From IMG/VR virus record IMGVR_UViG_3300020442_002635, positions 24,417-88,416 of that record: 64,000 nucleotides of DNA. One strand, given 5' to 3'. The notes under the pieces were generated by a model. The model worked only from the letters and a program-made list of their open reading frames with translations, ran no database searches and was not told the origin of the DNA. The translations under genes were made by a program, and so were the position numbers. The stretch is from a virus. Shown here piece after piece: positions 34,564 through 43,167 of the stretch (its first letter is position 1; each line of letters opens with the position of its first letter).

Positions 34564-35897
34564 TATTCCTGAGGTTGCAGAGTGACTGAGAGTGTTGGAC
34601 GAACTGTTAGAATTGCAGAGTTTGATTGAAGGCCATCATTCACAGCATTAGGTGTTGATCTTGCTGTTCCTGCAGTTACAGATACTCCAATTGGTTGAAC
34701 ATATGCAGAAGGAACATAATCAACAGTCAAATAAAATCCAGTTTGATCAATCTGATCTGAAGTTGCATCTTCAAGAGTTAATATTGTGGTTCCTGCTCCA
34801 GTAACTTGAGTATTATCAATCCACTGACCATCAGTTATTAATCCATGATCAGAGTTATACCATTGATATGATAAAGATCCTGTATTTGATGCTGGATTTC
34901 CTTGAGCTCCTACAAAATCACGAATATCATTTTGTACAGCATAATTAATTGCAAAAGCATCATGTCCCCCACTACCATAATAATTAAAAGTCATTGAGGC
35001 ACAATTGCTACAAGTGCTTAATCCAGGTTCAAGCGTATTTTGCATTAAATTCACTTGATATGATTCATCATCAAGTGCTTGAGTAAACAATGCGGGAGAT
35101 TTAGTTCCTGTTATAAAACTCTTAAGAGATCTGGACAGGTATGCATCAGGATCTGCTGTTGTTGAACCAATACCAACATTGATCTTATTACAAGTAATAT
35201 TCTCAGTATTCTGATCTCCAGAACATCTGTCCAACAAATCAATGGGCCCTGGAGCATTTGCAATGACACCATCAACAGTATGCATAGTATTCAATCTATG
35301 AACCAGGTATGCACCTTGGGAATGGCCAAAAGTGTATACCTTGTCGATGGTCTTAGGTATATTATTCGCTGTTAGATAAGAAGGTAAAGTATTTTTCACC
35401 CACAGAAGTGCTGCTTCTGCATATACGATATTGTCACCAATATAGAATGTAGAAAGATCTAATCCAGGAAATTGTTGTGTTGCTAATGCTGAATTCGCTA
35501 CATAAGCAGGAATAGCATCTTGAGGATATGCTACAGAAAAGATAATTTTATCCTTAAGATCAACTTTATTCAGAGCAATCTGCATAAAAGTTGATGCAGC
35601 ATCAGCAGGTGTTACTCCTTGAGATGTAATAGTTCCATGATAAAGAACAACTACATCTAGAGCAGAACCTACATTTGCTGATGTTGGATAATAGAGATAT
35701 CCTCTAACTGGATAACCATTATATGTTGCTGTAATAAGAGAAGTTGTTGTTCCTGTAGTTGCTGATGGAAATACTGCAGTAGCAAAACCAGTAAACTGAG
35801 CTGAGTTAATACCAGTTGCAGTTACTGATTGAGGATGTACTTGGAATTCTAAAACTGGACCATTAAGGTCCAGTGTTGTATTTTTATTAATACTCAT
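34563..35897 (-). CDS. Tail protein with inserted alpha/beta-hydrolase (esterase-like) domain
   Basis: 444 residues. An Ig-like module begins (HPQSVTATGINSAQFTGFAT) and is interrupted at ~52-335 by an alpha/beta-hydrolase. Candidate catalytic residues are S193 in GHSQG, an Asp at 276/277 (FTQALDDESY) and H312 (GSGGHDAF), with oxyanion HG at 87-88. The Ig-like module resumes with GSLSYQWYNSD and ends with LTVRPTLSVTL. Likely deacetylates or cleaves esters in host surface polysaccharide during adsorption. The stop overlaps the next gene; Shine-Dalgarno GAGGT upstream. Substrate unknown. Confidence 0.7.
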   Translation of the reverse strand: MSINKNTTLDLNGPVLEFQVHPQSVTATGINSAQFTGFATAVFPSATTGTTTSLITATYNGYPVRGYLYYPTSANVGSALDVVVLYHGTITSQGVTPADAASTFMQIALNKVDLKDKIIFSVAYPQDAIPAYVANSALATQQFPGLDLSTFYIGDNIVYAEAALLWVKNTLPSYLTANNIPKTIDKVYTFGHSQGAYLVHRLNTMHTVDGVIANAPGPIDLLDRCSGDQNTENITCNKINVGIGSTTADPDAYLSRSLKSFITGTKSPALFTQALDDESYQVNLMQNTLEPGLSTCSNCASMTFNYYGSGGHDAFAINYAVQNDIRDFVGAQGNPASNTGSLSYQWYNSDHGLITDGQWIDNTQVTGAGTTILTLEDATSDQIDQTGFYLTVDYVPSAYVQPIGVSVTAGTARSTPNAVNDGLQSNSAILTVRPTLSVTLQPQE

Positions 35898-35906
35898 TTA
35901 GTTACC

Positions 35907-38900
35907 TCAAGCAAAGTTTTGTCCAACAACGAACGCATACCACGTAGTTCCACCATCAAAAGTCTTATAGGTGTATATATCAACACCATTTGTAGATGGA
36001 GTTAGTGCTGGAACTAATCCACCACCAGGCCAGTTGACTGTGAGAGCACTGCCCCCATCATCTCTAACATCATCAAAGTCAACAGTATGGAATGGAGAAC
36101 CTGATGCACCTTGAGTGACCTTCAGAGTGAAGGAACTACAATCAGAAGGAATGTTTTGTGCAGTAAACTGCGTTACATCTTCACTTGTAGTTAAGTTAAA
36201 CACCTGAGATGATGCAAGATCAAGAGTAACAACTCCAGAAGAACTTGTTACATTTACTTGATTAGAACTCGTTGTCTTTAATCTAGATAGACCTTCAACA
36301 TCAAATTTCGCTCTAGGAGTTACAGTTCCAACACCAATATTGGCACTACTAGTAGTTATAACTGTTCCTGCTGTACCAACTACAAGATCACTTGTTGTAA
36401 CAATACCAGCAATGATTTGACCTGATGTATTCTGAATCGCGTAATTACCAATAACAGTACTGAATCCAGTGACTGTTGCGTCATTAGCAGTAATGATACC
36501 AACAAATCTTGCTTCAGAATAAACGTGCATTGTAGTTCCAGAAGAACCAACTGCACCAACTGTTAGATCAACATCATCGTTTGGTCTTGTAGTTCCAATA
36601 CCAACTCTTAAAACATCTACTGGATATAACCCTGTTCCAAGGCCAGCAGCAACACCATCCCATCTACTGTCATTTGCAAGATTCGTTAATCCAGAACCAT
36701 CTCCAGTAAATGCTGCTGCAACAACAGATCCAGAAATATCTGCATTGCCGATAATACGAAGTTTCTCACCATTTGCAGTGGTTCCAATACCAACTCCATC
36801 ACCATCAACAGCAAATAGAGTAGATCCACTGCCAACTTGTAATGTTGGTTCGCCAATGGTAGTTGTACCAATGCCAACCTTGTCGAAGATAGCAATGTTT
36901 TCGTTTGTAGAAAGACTTACGCTACCAAAACGACGCCAGTTGTTAGTTACACTGTAAATCCAACCAACATATCCACCATCATCTGGGTTTGCATTGTATA
37001 CAACGTCACCAGGGTTACCAGCAAGAGCAGGAGTTGCAATTCCTACTGTATACTTTCTTGAAACTGTAGTATCGCCCTGGAGGAATAGGGAGTTAGCCTC
37101 AATTCCTCTTGATGATGTAGAAGTTAACTTATTACTAAAGATAACTGGTCCACTGAACTCAGAAGTTGCATTGCCATCATCACCACCCTCAACCTTAATT
37201 GAGCGATTGAATAGTGCTTCAATTGGGTTGATAACATCAATACCTTGCTTGTTACTAATATCTTCACCAGTAACGGTCTGAATTGGAGTATCGAAGATTT
37301 CTTCCTGACCAGTAATGGTACTCATCTTCTTATTTCCATTATAGGAAATACCCTTATCATTCATTCCAGTATAGAAGTTAATACCACCATCTCTCTTAGT
37401 AGATTGTGCTAATAACTCTTCTGGATCTGAAATTTGACGGTCTTGTCTGTCAGGTAAAGCAGTTGAGTAGTTACCAGGACCAAAACCAACATATTCAAAT
37501 GTATGTCCAGATGCACGAGCAATAGAGTGTCTTCTAAGTTCAACTGGATTTACATCAATCTTTCTGATAATAGAGTTTGTAGAGTGCGTTCCAATGCCAG
37601 ACCCAAGAACACCACGGAAGACATCAACAGAAACATCTGTTGAGGCAACTGTTCCTTTAATTCTAAAGATCTCTTCGTCAATAGTGAAGTAATCGCCAAT
37701 ATTAAAGTCAAGCGATTGAAGTCCAGTGATTGCAACAGTATCACCGGTAATATCAGTAATTGGGCTTCCTAATGTAGTGGTGATACCAGCATACATTGAA
37801 GTCATTCTACCATTTAAGTTTTCATCAGTACCAGTTACATTTCCATTGTTAGAACCACCAGTTCGATAACCAAATATTGTTCCAGTCGCTGTAGGTGCAT
37901 ATGTGCCTACACCCAGATTAACTGCAAAGAATGTTCCACTAGTGCCAACAATATTGCTTACTACAAAGTTTCCATTGTAAATTTCTTCATTTGCTCCTGT
38001 GAGACGAATTACATTATCAACTGACAATCCATGGAAGTTATCTGTGCCAACAGTGGCAATTCCACTAAATCTATCATAGTCGATAGAATTAACACGAATT
38101 GCTTCACCAGTTGAATATAAAAATGCATTCGATACTTCAGAGTTAACTAATCCAGAGGCTCCACCAGAACTTACACTATTTGCAGAAACTGCATTGAATG
38201 AGTTCGCAACTCCAACGGGAACTTCAGTAATTCTGTAGAGATCATTGAATGGTTGATAGGTTTCAGAAGTAATTCCTCCAACTCTTACAACATCACCAAC
38301 ATTATCATAAATGCTAGTAACTTGAACAACTGCATCTGTAGGAGATCCAAAGGTTGGAAGTCCTTTGACTGCTAACGTATTACCAATTCCATATCCACTT
38401 CCACCATTCATTACAACTACGTCTTGAACTTCGCCACTTGCATTGACACTTACTTTTGCAGTTGCTCCTTCGCCAGTTGTTGATGCACCAATAGAAACTA
38501 ACTCTGCGTTGTAGAGATCTGCAGATGATCCACTACCATATCCAAGTCCAGCAGAAACAACACTTAAACGAGTAACTCTGTTTAATCCATGATTAATGTC
38601 AGTGAAGATAATATGATCAGTAGAAGAAGATGATGTAATATCAGTTACTCCAACAGCAACTCTTCCATCATCACGATATTTCTTATCAATAGTCTCCCTA
38701 GTGAGACTCTTACGAACATCATCAAGTTTAGTTTCTCCAATTAAAGCAGAAGATGCATGAGTTATTGAAGGTGCAGGATCAGAGTCAGGATTGTCTCTGT
38801 TTGTCTGAGGATATAATTCTTTAACTGGTTGAGAGAACTTTTCTCCTGTAAATGGAGCTACATTTGGAGCATTTGAAGCATTTACTGTAGTTAAGTAATA

Positions 38901-41753
38901 AACACCATCTTGTTCTCCTGCAATATATGGTTGAATCTCTGCTTCTCTATAAACGTAATAAGTATTCTCATATCTCTTTCTCTGGAAATTTGGTAGAGAT
39001 GTAGTTCTGGTGTGAACATTATTAGTAAAGTCACCAGGATCTGTTGCAATACCAACGGTAAAGGTTCTAGTGCTTGTAATACCAGAGACAATAAACGATC
39101 CATTAAATCCAGAGTTATCTTCACCAGTTGTATTATTTGTACTAGTGATCTGATTAAGTTGAACTTCAGATCCAGTAGATAGATTATGTGGCAATTCCGT
39201 AGTTACATTTGCCGTTCCACCTGTCCAATTTGCACTAGAAACAAATCTAAAGTTTCTTTGTTGATTTTCATTCGATAGTGATCCAGATCCAAAGTATGAC
39301 TGTACTTCAGCATCAGTATTTGCAATAGTATGATTAGATTCCTGGAGAATAAATCCTTCTGTTGGTGGTCTTGCTACCTCTCCTCCATTGTTCTTAGGAA
39401 TGACGTATCTATATCTGTAAATCGTATCTACTGCATTTCTATTATCCAGTCTACGATTAAAGAATGTTCTTGCAGTTGCATCTCCTAAAGATCCTGTTCC
39501 TAGTGCATTTACTGCAGAATAAATTGTATTTTCTGTAGATGCAGTAGCAACCTGTACATACCATTGATTTTCAATAGAGTCAAACTGAATTGGGTGGCCG
39601 ATATCACCAGATGATTTATCACTAACTCTACTTACAACACGTAAACCTTCTCCAACTGTATTGAATGCAAGGTTGCTAGGAGTTGTTGAAGTATGAGATA
39701 ATGCATCTGCCAAACTCTTTGCAATCTTAACTTGGGTATTTCCAAGTCCAACGTCATTTGTGTCAGTAATAGCAAAATAAACTCTATTATTATCAAGTCC
39801 ATCTGGCAGTTGTCCAGTTTTGCCAAATACACGAATTGATTCTCCATTTTCCAAATTATGAGATGAATCAAAACTTAGAATATTAGAGACATTGTAATTT
39901 ACTGCATATGCCTTCTCAGAACTATCATTAGATCTAGGCATTACAATGCGTGATGCATATTCAGTAACTGTTCCTGCAACAGCGACGAGAACTTTGAGTT
40001 CATCAGCACTTCTAGCACCAAATCTATATCCTTGGATTACGTTCTGAGGAGGAACATCTTCATTACTCTGCTCATACAAATAAAGTGCTCCAGCAGAAGA
40101 TACTCCAACTGTTTTAGCAACGTCAATTGCATTGAATTCAATAGCATTCTCAACGATTGAAACTTGTTTTGGTGGAATAATGTGAGAAATATACCCTAAA
40201 TCATCTTGAGTGAATGCTGTCTTCTTAAATCCATTAGCTACAAGTGCTCTAGCACCAAAGTTGGAGTTAGAGTTGGTGATTGACATGTCAGAACCACCTT
40301 CTGTAACAAAGTGCTCTGCATATCCAATTGCGAAGATAGAAACATTCTGGAGAAGTGCTTCATTTGTAGCTTTAATATGGAAATTTCGATATGAAGGTTT
40401 GAAAACTGCTCTGGAATTAGTATGTAAGTTTTCGTTTCCAGAAACTGTGCTGTCATCATAAGCACCACTGGATTCATTGAATTTTACAAATGCATTATCG
40501 TCTTTCTGAAGTCCAATACCAGTAAACTGAGCAAGAACTACAGATTTAAATCCGGTTGCCTTATTGCCATCTGCCAATAGACCACACATACCAAATACAG
40601 ATCTCAAGGAGAGATTAAAGATGTATGGAGATGCACCAGTTACAGTATCTGAAGATAATACTAAGTTAGAACCAGTTACTGTTGGAAGTGCATTTGATGG
40701 TGGGTTTTGTACTTGATATGTAATTTGTGTTGCGTTTAATTTCTCGTTTACAACAAATTGACCACTATACCCAGATGCAGTGATTCCTTCCACTCTAAAT
40801 GGTGTATCGACATCCAATCCAGCAACAGCAGATGATGTTGTTACTGTAATAATATTTGTTGACGTAACACCATCTCCAGCCTTGATGCTAGAGATACCTA
40901 CAGATTGTCCAGTAGAACCAACAATACGATATTCATCAATTTTTGGTTGGATATCTAGTGCTGCAGATGGATAATCTGGTTCAATTGCTCTACCAGATGC
41001 AGTTCCATATGCTAAACCTACTTTCTCATAGTACATGTCCAGATCAGTTCTGGTGCTTGAGTATGTTTGGAAAGTATCACTAATATTAACACCATTTACA
41101 CCGTCAGCATACTCAAAACAAGCAAGCTTATGATGTGAGAAATTTGGAACGAACGTGTTAGTAGTGTAATCAAGATAGCACTGACCATTTGGATCAGCAT
41201 CAAACATTGAGAACTGCCAGAAATAGCATCCACCAGTCAATCTGAATAATGCTGATCTTTCAATGTTGTCATTTTCTGGATTTGGGACATATTTTGGTCT
41301 AATTTTTGTTTTACGAAGATCAAGACCAATAATTGAAGTTCCTCTTGGGACAATTACTCCACCATGAACTGAATTTAACTTGTATAGATCATTTTCAGGT
41401 ACAGTCAGATCAAATACAGAGGTTAAATCGAATGGTGGAAAATCATTCGATGTGGTTCCATTTCGTAATCGATAATTATTTGCTCCATCAGGTATCCAAC
41501 CTGGTCTATTATCAACAACATGGTCTCCAGGGTACAATAGAATGGTAGTTTTACCAAATCTATCATTATTAAGACCCCTTTGATAAGAAAATCTTGCAGA
41601 CTCAATTAGAGCCCTTTGAATTGTCTTAAAAGGTCTTGTAAGGGAATTACCCTGATTTTCAATACTATCTGTTGCATCTAAATCGTTGGGGTTAACGTAG
41701 AGAATCGTACCCCTTGCCGACTTTAGAAAATTATCTAATCTGGAGAGACCCAT
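35907..41753 (-). CDS. Very large tail protein, beta-helix and fibre domains
   Basis: 1948 residues. The N-terminal ~550 residues (RGTILYVNPNDLDATDS, RPFKTIQRALIESARF, TTILLYPGDHVVDN) look like a right-handed beta-helix of the pectate-lyase fold, as found in a conserved giant tail protein of T4-like cyanophages. The middle contains repeated Ig/SH3-like segments (HNLSTGSEVQLNQI, NHGLNRVTRLSVVS). Residues ~1550-1850 are fibre repeats (GIGTT, FTGDGSGLTNL). The C-terminal ~100 residues (VFNLTTSEDVTQFTA to DGGTTWYAFVVGQNFA) resemble the second domain of three RCC1 proteins, hinting at a shared docking module. Its late promoter follows the tRNA-operon terminator. Confidence 0.7.
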   Translation of the reverse strand: MGLSRLDNFLKSARGTILYVNPNDLDATDSIENQGNSLTRPFKTIQRALIESARFSYQRGLNNDRFGKTTILLYPGDHVVDNRPGWIPDGANNYRLRNGTTSNDFPPFDLTSVFDLTVPENDLYKLNSVHGGVIVPRGTSIIGLDLRKTKIRPKYVPNPENDNIERSALFRLTGGCYFWQFSMFDADPNGQCYLDYTTNTFVPNFSHHKLACFEYADGVNGVNISDTFQTYSSTRTDLDMYYEKVGLAYGTASGRAIEPDYPSAALDIQPKIDEYRIVGSTGQSVGISSIKAGDGVTSTNIITVTTSSAVAGLDVDTPFRVEGITASGYSGQFVVNEKLNATQITYQVQNPPSNALPTVTGSNLVLSSDTVTGASPYIFNLSLRSVFGMCGLLADGNKATGFKSVVLAQFTGIGLQKDDNAFVKFNESSGAYDDSTVSGNENLHTNSRAVFKPSYRNFHIKATNEALLQNVSIFAIGYAEHFVTEGGSDMSITNSNSNFGARALVANGFKKTAFTQDDLGYISHIIPPKQVSIVENAIEFNAIDVAKTVGVSSAGALYLYEQSNEDVPPQNVIQGYRFGARSADELKVLVAVAGTVTEYASRIVMPRSNDSSEKAYAVNYNVSNILSFDSSHNLENGESIRVFGKTGQLPDGLDNNRVYFAITDTNDVGLGNTQVKIAKSLADALSHTSTTPSNLAFNTVGEGLRVVSRVSDKSSGDIGHPIQFDSIENQWYVQVATASTENTIYSAVNALGTGSLGDATARTFFNRRLDNRNAVDTIYRYRYVIPKNNGGEVARPPTEGFILQESNHTIANTDAEVQSYFGSGSLSNENQQRNFRFVSSANWTGGTANVTTELPHNLSTGSEVQLNQITSTNNTTGEDNSGFNGSFIVSGITSTRTFTVGIATDPGDFTNNVHTRTTSLPNFQRKRYENTYYVYREAEIQPYIAGEQDGVYYLTTVNASNAPNVAPFTGEKFSQPVKELYPQTNRDNPDSDPAPSITHASSALIGETKLDDVRKSLTRETIDKKYRDDGRVAVGVTDITSSSSTDHIIFTDINHGLNRVTRLSVVSAGLGYGSGSSADLYNAELVSIGASTTGEGATAKVSVNASGEVQDVVVMNGGSGYGIGNTLAVKGLPTFGSPTDAVVQVTSIYDNVGDVVRVGGITSETYQPFNDLYRITEVPVGVANSFNAVSANSVSSGGASGLVNSEVSNAFLYSTGEAIRVNSIDYDRFSGIATVGTDNFHGLSVDNVIRLTGANEEIYNGNFVVSNIVGTSGTFFAVNLGVGTYAPTATGTIFGYRTGGSNNGNVTGTDENLNGRMTSMYAGITTTLGSPITDITGDTVAITGLQSLDFNIGDYFTIDEEIFRIKGTVASTDVSVDVFRGVLGSGIGTHSTNSIIRKIDVNPVELRRHSIARASGHTFEYVGFGPGNYSTALPDRQDRQISDPEELLAQSTKRDGGINFYTGMNDKGISYNGNKKMSTITGQEEIFDTPIQTVTGEDISNKQGIDVINPIEALFNRSIKVEGGDDGNATSEFSGPVIFSNKLTSTSSRGIEANSLFLQGDTTVSRKYTVGIATPALAGNPGDVVYNANPDDGGYVGWIYSVTNNWRRFGSVSLSTNENIAIFDKVGIGTTTIGEPTLQVGSGSTLFAVDGDGVGIGTTANGEKLRIIGNADISGSVVAAAFTGDGSGLTNLANDSRWDGVAAGLGTGLYPVDVLRVGIGTTRPNDDVDLTVGAVGSSGTTMHVYSEARFVGIITANDATVTGFSTVIGNYAIQNTSGQIIAGIVTTSDLVVGTAGTVITTSSANIGVGTVTPRAKFDVEGLSRLKTTSSNQVNVTSSSGVVTLDLASSQVFNLTTSEDVTQFTAQNIPSDCSSFTLKVTQGASGSPFHTVDFDDVRDDGGSALTVNWPGGGLVPALTPSTNGVDIYTYKTFDGGTTWYAFVVGQNFA

Positions 41754-41781
41754 CTTATTATGCTTATAGTCCGTTACAGAT

Positions 41782-41788
41782 TATTTAT
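41782..41788 (-). promoter_or_regulatory. Late promoter motif for the 1948-residue tail gene
   Basis: Minus-strand GATAAATAATC, 28 bases from the ATG at 41753 and just downstream of the terminator at 41799-41822, so late tail transcription restarts here. Confidence 0.6.
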
Positions 41789-41798
41789 CATACAACAA

Positions 41799-41822
41799 AA
41801 CCTCCCTATTACTAGAGAGGTT
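41799..41822 (-). terminator. Rho-independent terminator of the tRNA operon
   Basis: On the minus strand AACCTCT pairs with GGAGGTT around a 10-base loop (CTAGTAATAG), followed by TTGTTG. It sits about 50 bases after the last small gene of the tRNA operon and directly before a late promoter. Confidence 0.6.
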
Positions 41823-41870
41823 CTGAAGCACACGGAAGGGACTGGTTAAGTATCACCAAAATACAATATA

Positions 41871-42059
41871 CTACTCTTTTTTGTTTTTGTCAACACCTAA
41901 TATGTATTCAACTGTATCTGCAACGTCATTCATAGCATCACGAAGGAAAATTCTTTCTCCTGAGTGCTGTTCAATCTTTGTAGTGCCATTTGTATGCTCT
42001 TCACAAAGAGTCCAACGCCACTGCTTCATACTTTTAGAATACCAAAGATTAATCTTCAT
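41871..42059 (-). CDS. Small hypothetical protein
   Basis: 62 residues starting MKINLWYSKSMKQWRWTLCE, with a charged C-terminus (GVDKNKKE). The start is supported by Shine-Dalgarno AGAGG about 5 bases upstream. Small proteins of this style (short beta hairpin plus amphipathic helix) are common beside tRNAs in marine T4-like phages. Function unknown. It is the last gene of the tRNA operon. Confidence 0.6.
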   Translation of the reverse strand: MKINLWYSKSMKQWRWTLCEEHTNGTTKIEQHSGERIFLRDAMNDVADTVEYILGVDKNKKE

Positions 42060-42073
42060 AATACCTCTTAATA

Positions 42074-42147
42074 AGCCAACTAACGGACTTGAACCGTTGA
42101 CCTGAGCTTTACAAAAACCCTGCTCTATCCAGCTGAGCTAAGTTGGC
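42074..42147 (-). tRNA. tRNA-Thr (anticodon UGU)
   Basis: Cloverleaf read on the minus strand. Acceptor GCCAACT pairs with AGTTGGC, D arm GCTC/GAGC, anticodon stem GGGTT/AGCTC with loop TTTGTAA (anticodon TGT), T arm AACGG-TTCAAGT-CCGTT. Discriminator T; CCA is not encoded. It reads ACA, an AT-rich codon favoured by this phage. Confidence 0.9.
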
Positions 42148-42149
42148 AG

Positions 42150-42419
42150 TCAATCTACAGGCAATAGTTCTGGATTTTCTAGTTCTAGATCATGCAATAA
42201 AGGATTACATTCCTCCAACAACAAATATACAGCAGATCTATACAAATCTTCCTCTTCATAACATTTTGATGCATTTGCCAATTCAATCACTTCTGCATCA
42301 TGCATTGCAAACTCTGGCAAGTCATCAAAAGTAAAAGGAACGTTTTGTATGAAATACATTAATACGATTTTGGTTTTTTTAAAATACCAACAGTATTTTG
42401 TGTCTATCCTGTATTTCAT
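42150..42419 (-). CDS. Small hypothetical protein between tRNA genes
   Basis: Up to 89 residues from ATG 42419, or 69 from ATG 42359 (MYFIQNVPFTFDDLPEF). The second half is acidic (ELENPELLPVD). The longer form has a possible GGGG Shine-Dalgarno 7 bases upstream; the shorter form has none. The gene fills the space between tRNA-Thr and tRNA-Leu with only 2 bases to the former. No family recognised. Confidence 0.5.
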   Translation of the reverse strand: MKYRIDTKYCWYFKKTKIVLMYFIQNVPFTFDDLPEFAMHDAEVIELANASKCYEEEDLYRSAVYLLLEECNPLLHDLELENPELLPVD

Positions 42420-42453
42420 GGGATTACCCCATATTCCGCAAATATTTAGCGGA

Positions 42454-42538
42454 TGCGAGTGGGGGGACTTGAACCCCCACGACCTTAACAGTCAACAGAT
42501 TTTAAGTCTGGTGCGTCTACCGATTCCGCCACACTCGC
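42454..42538 (-). tRNA. tRNA-Leu (anticodon UAA)
   Basis: 85-nt class II tRNA on the minus strand. Acceptor GCGAGTG/CACTCGC, D loop with GG, anticodon stem CCAGA/TCTGT with loop CTTAAAA (anticodon TAA), long variable arm (TGACTGTTAAGGTCGT), T arm GGGGG-TTCAAGT-CCCCC, discriminator A. CCA not encoded. A small TCCGC/GCGGA hairpin begins at the discriminator-adjacent base downstream. Confidence 0.9.
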
Positions 42539-42541
42539 AAA

Positions 42542-42613
42542 TAGGACTGCTGGGACTTGAACCCAGATCACTCCGTTATAAGCAGAGGGCCTTCACCTTT
42601 AGGCGACAGTCCC
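42542..42613 (-). tRNA. tRNA-Ile (anticodon UAU)
   Basis: 72-nt cloverleaf on the minus strand. Acceptor GGGACTG pairs with CAGTCCT (one G-U), D stem GCC/GGC, anticodon stem CTCTG/CGGAG with loop CTTATAA, variable TGAT, T arm CTGGG-TTCAAGT-CCCAG, discriminator A. The anticodon reads TAT, decoding AUA directly without lysidine modification. CCA not encoded. Identity as Ile follows from the anticodon. Confidence 0.8.
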
Positions 42614-42618
42614 TCAAA

Positions 42619-42789
42619 TCAATCTATTCGATTACCAGATTGATCGTATATAGGGGGATGAAATGCACAATACTCATTAAATGTGATTTTCATCTCCTTA
42701 TGAGTCAGGTTAGCATTCTTTGCTGCTTTTGGCAAATTCCACTTCGCTGAGAATAACATTTCCATAGACTGTCGCGTTTCTGGTCTCAT
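42619..42789 (-). CDS. Small conserved-type hypothetical protein (56 aa)
   Basis: 56 residues beginning MRPETRQSMEMLFSAKWN, with LPKAAKNANLTHKEMKITF and NEYCAFHPPIYDQ. The central segment looks like a helix-turn-helix-sized fold ('LPKAAKNANLT..EMK..FNEYC'). I recall similar tiny proteins near tRNAs in cyanophages. The start lies inside the 47-residue ORF upstream, in another frame. Ends 6 bases before the tRNA-Ile 5' end. Confidence 0.6.
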   Translation of the reverse strand: MRPETRQSMEMLFSAKWNLPKAAKNANLTHKEMKITFNEYCAFHPPIYDQSGNRID

Positions 42790-42853
42790 ACTCGTAGCAC
42801 TCTAAGATTTCTTCGTAAAAATTTGGATTATGGGAATACCAATAGTGAGTCAT
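42710..42853 (-). CDS. Tiny hypothetical protein (47 aa)
   Basis: Reads MTHYWYSHNPNFYEEI through ECYEYETRNATVYG to KSSKEC. The aromatic-rich, acidic composition and a GGAGG 13 bases upstream of the ATG argue for translation. It overlaps the 56-residue gene by 80 bases in a different frame. Function unknown. Confidence 0.5.
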   Translation of the reverse strand: MTHYWYSHNPNFYEEILECYEYETRNATVYGNVILSEVEFAKSSKEC

Positions 42854-42860
42854 TTTTTCT

Positions 42861-42877
42861 AAAAAACCTCCGAAGGT
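42861..42877 (-). terminator. Possible weak terminator/attenuator overlapping a ribosome-binding site
   Basis: Minus-strand ACCT-TCGG-AGGT followed by TTTTTT. The stem is only 4 bp, but the layout (short GC stem plus U run) recalls T4 UUCG-type terminators. The 3' arm contains the GGAGG that would serve the 47-residue ORF, so folding would both pause RNA polymerase and hide the ribosome site. Confidence 0.3.
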
Positions 42878-42932
42878 CAAAAATTTGCCGGGTTTTTTTT
42901 CGCCCCAAAATGGAATTAAAAGCTAATTTTGG

Positions 42933-43115
42933 TTAGAGGGGGTCTGCATACGCAAGTGTATCTTCATCAAGTAAACCACGACAAAGTTCAAGAACAGTCA
43001 TGAATTGATCCACTGTTTCACATTCAATCTCACGTTCATCGCCTTGTTCGGAATAGATGTAAAACTTACGCTTCACTGGATCTACAACGCATCGACTTAG
43101 AAAATCTTCTTCCAT
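42933..43115 (-). CDS. Small hypothetical protein, first gene of the tRNA operon
   Basis: 60 residues: MEEDFLSRCVVDPVKRKFYI, then SEQGDEREIECETVDQF and a helical end. The protein looks like a compact beta-beta-alpha fold. It follows a consensus sigma70 promoter with a 5' leader of about 17 bases. Similar small proteins are frequent in cyanophage early regions. Early expression predicted; function unknown. Confidence 0.65.
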   Translation of the reverse strand: MEEDFLSRCVVDPVKRKFYIYSEQGDEREIECETVDQFMTVLELCRGLLDEDTLAYADPL

Positions 43116-43138
43116 GTGGTTCGTTTGTTTACCTGCTT

Positions 43139-43167
43139 ATTATACGACGACTAGGGGTCCCTGTCAA
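43139..43167 (-). promoter_or_regulatory. Consensus sigma70 promoter for the tRNA operon
   Basis: Minus-strand TTGACA (43167-43162), a 17-base spacer, and TATAAT (43144-43139): a perfect match to the bacterial housekeeping consensus. It drives the 60-residue gene and plausibly the tRNAs, ending at the terminator at 41799-41822. This marks host-polymerase (early) expression in the midst of late genes. Confidence 0.85.

Noticed and set aside
42349-42750. A 133-codon plus-strand ORF over the tRNA genes
   Set aside because: It is the antisense of tRNA-Leu, tRNA-Ile and small genes and has no protein-like features.
43116-43163. An attachment site or origin at the tRNA cluster boundary
   Set aside because: The region is explained by the sigma70 promoter; there is no integrase, repeat pair or iteron array.
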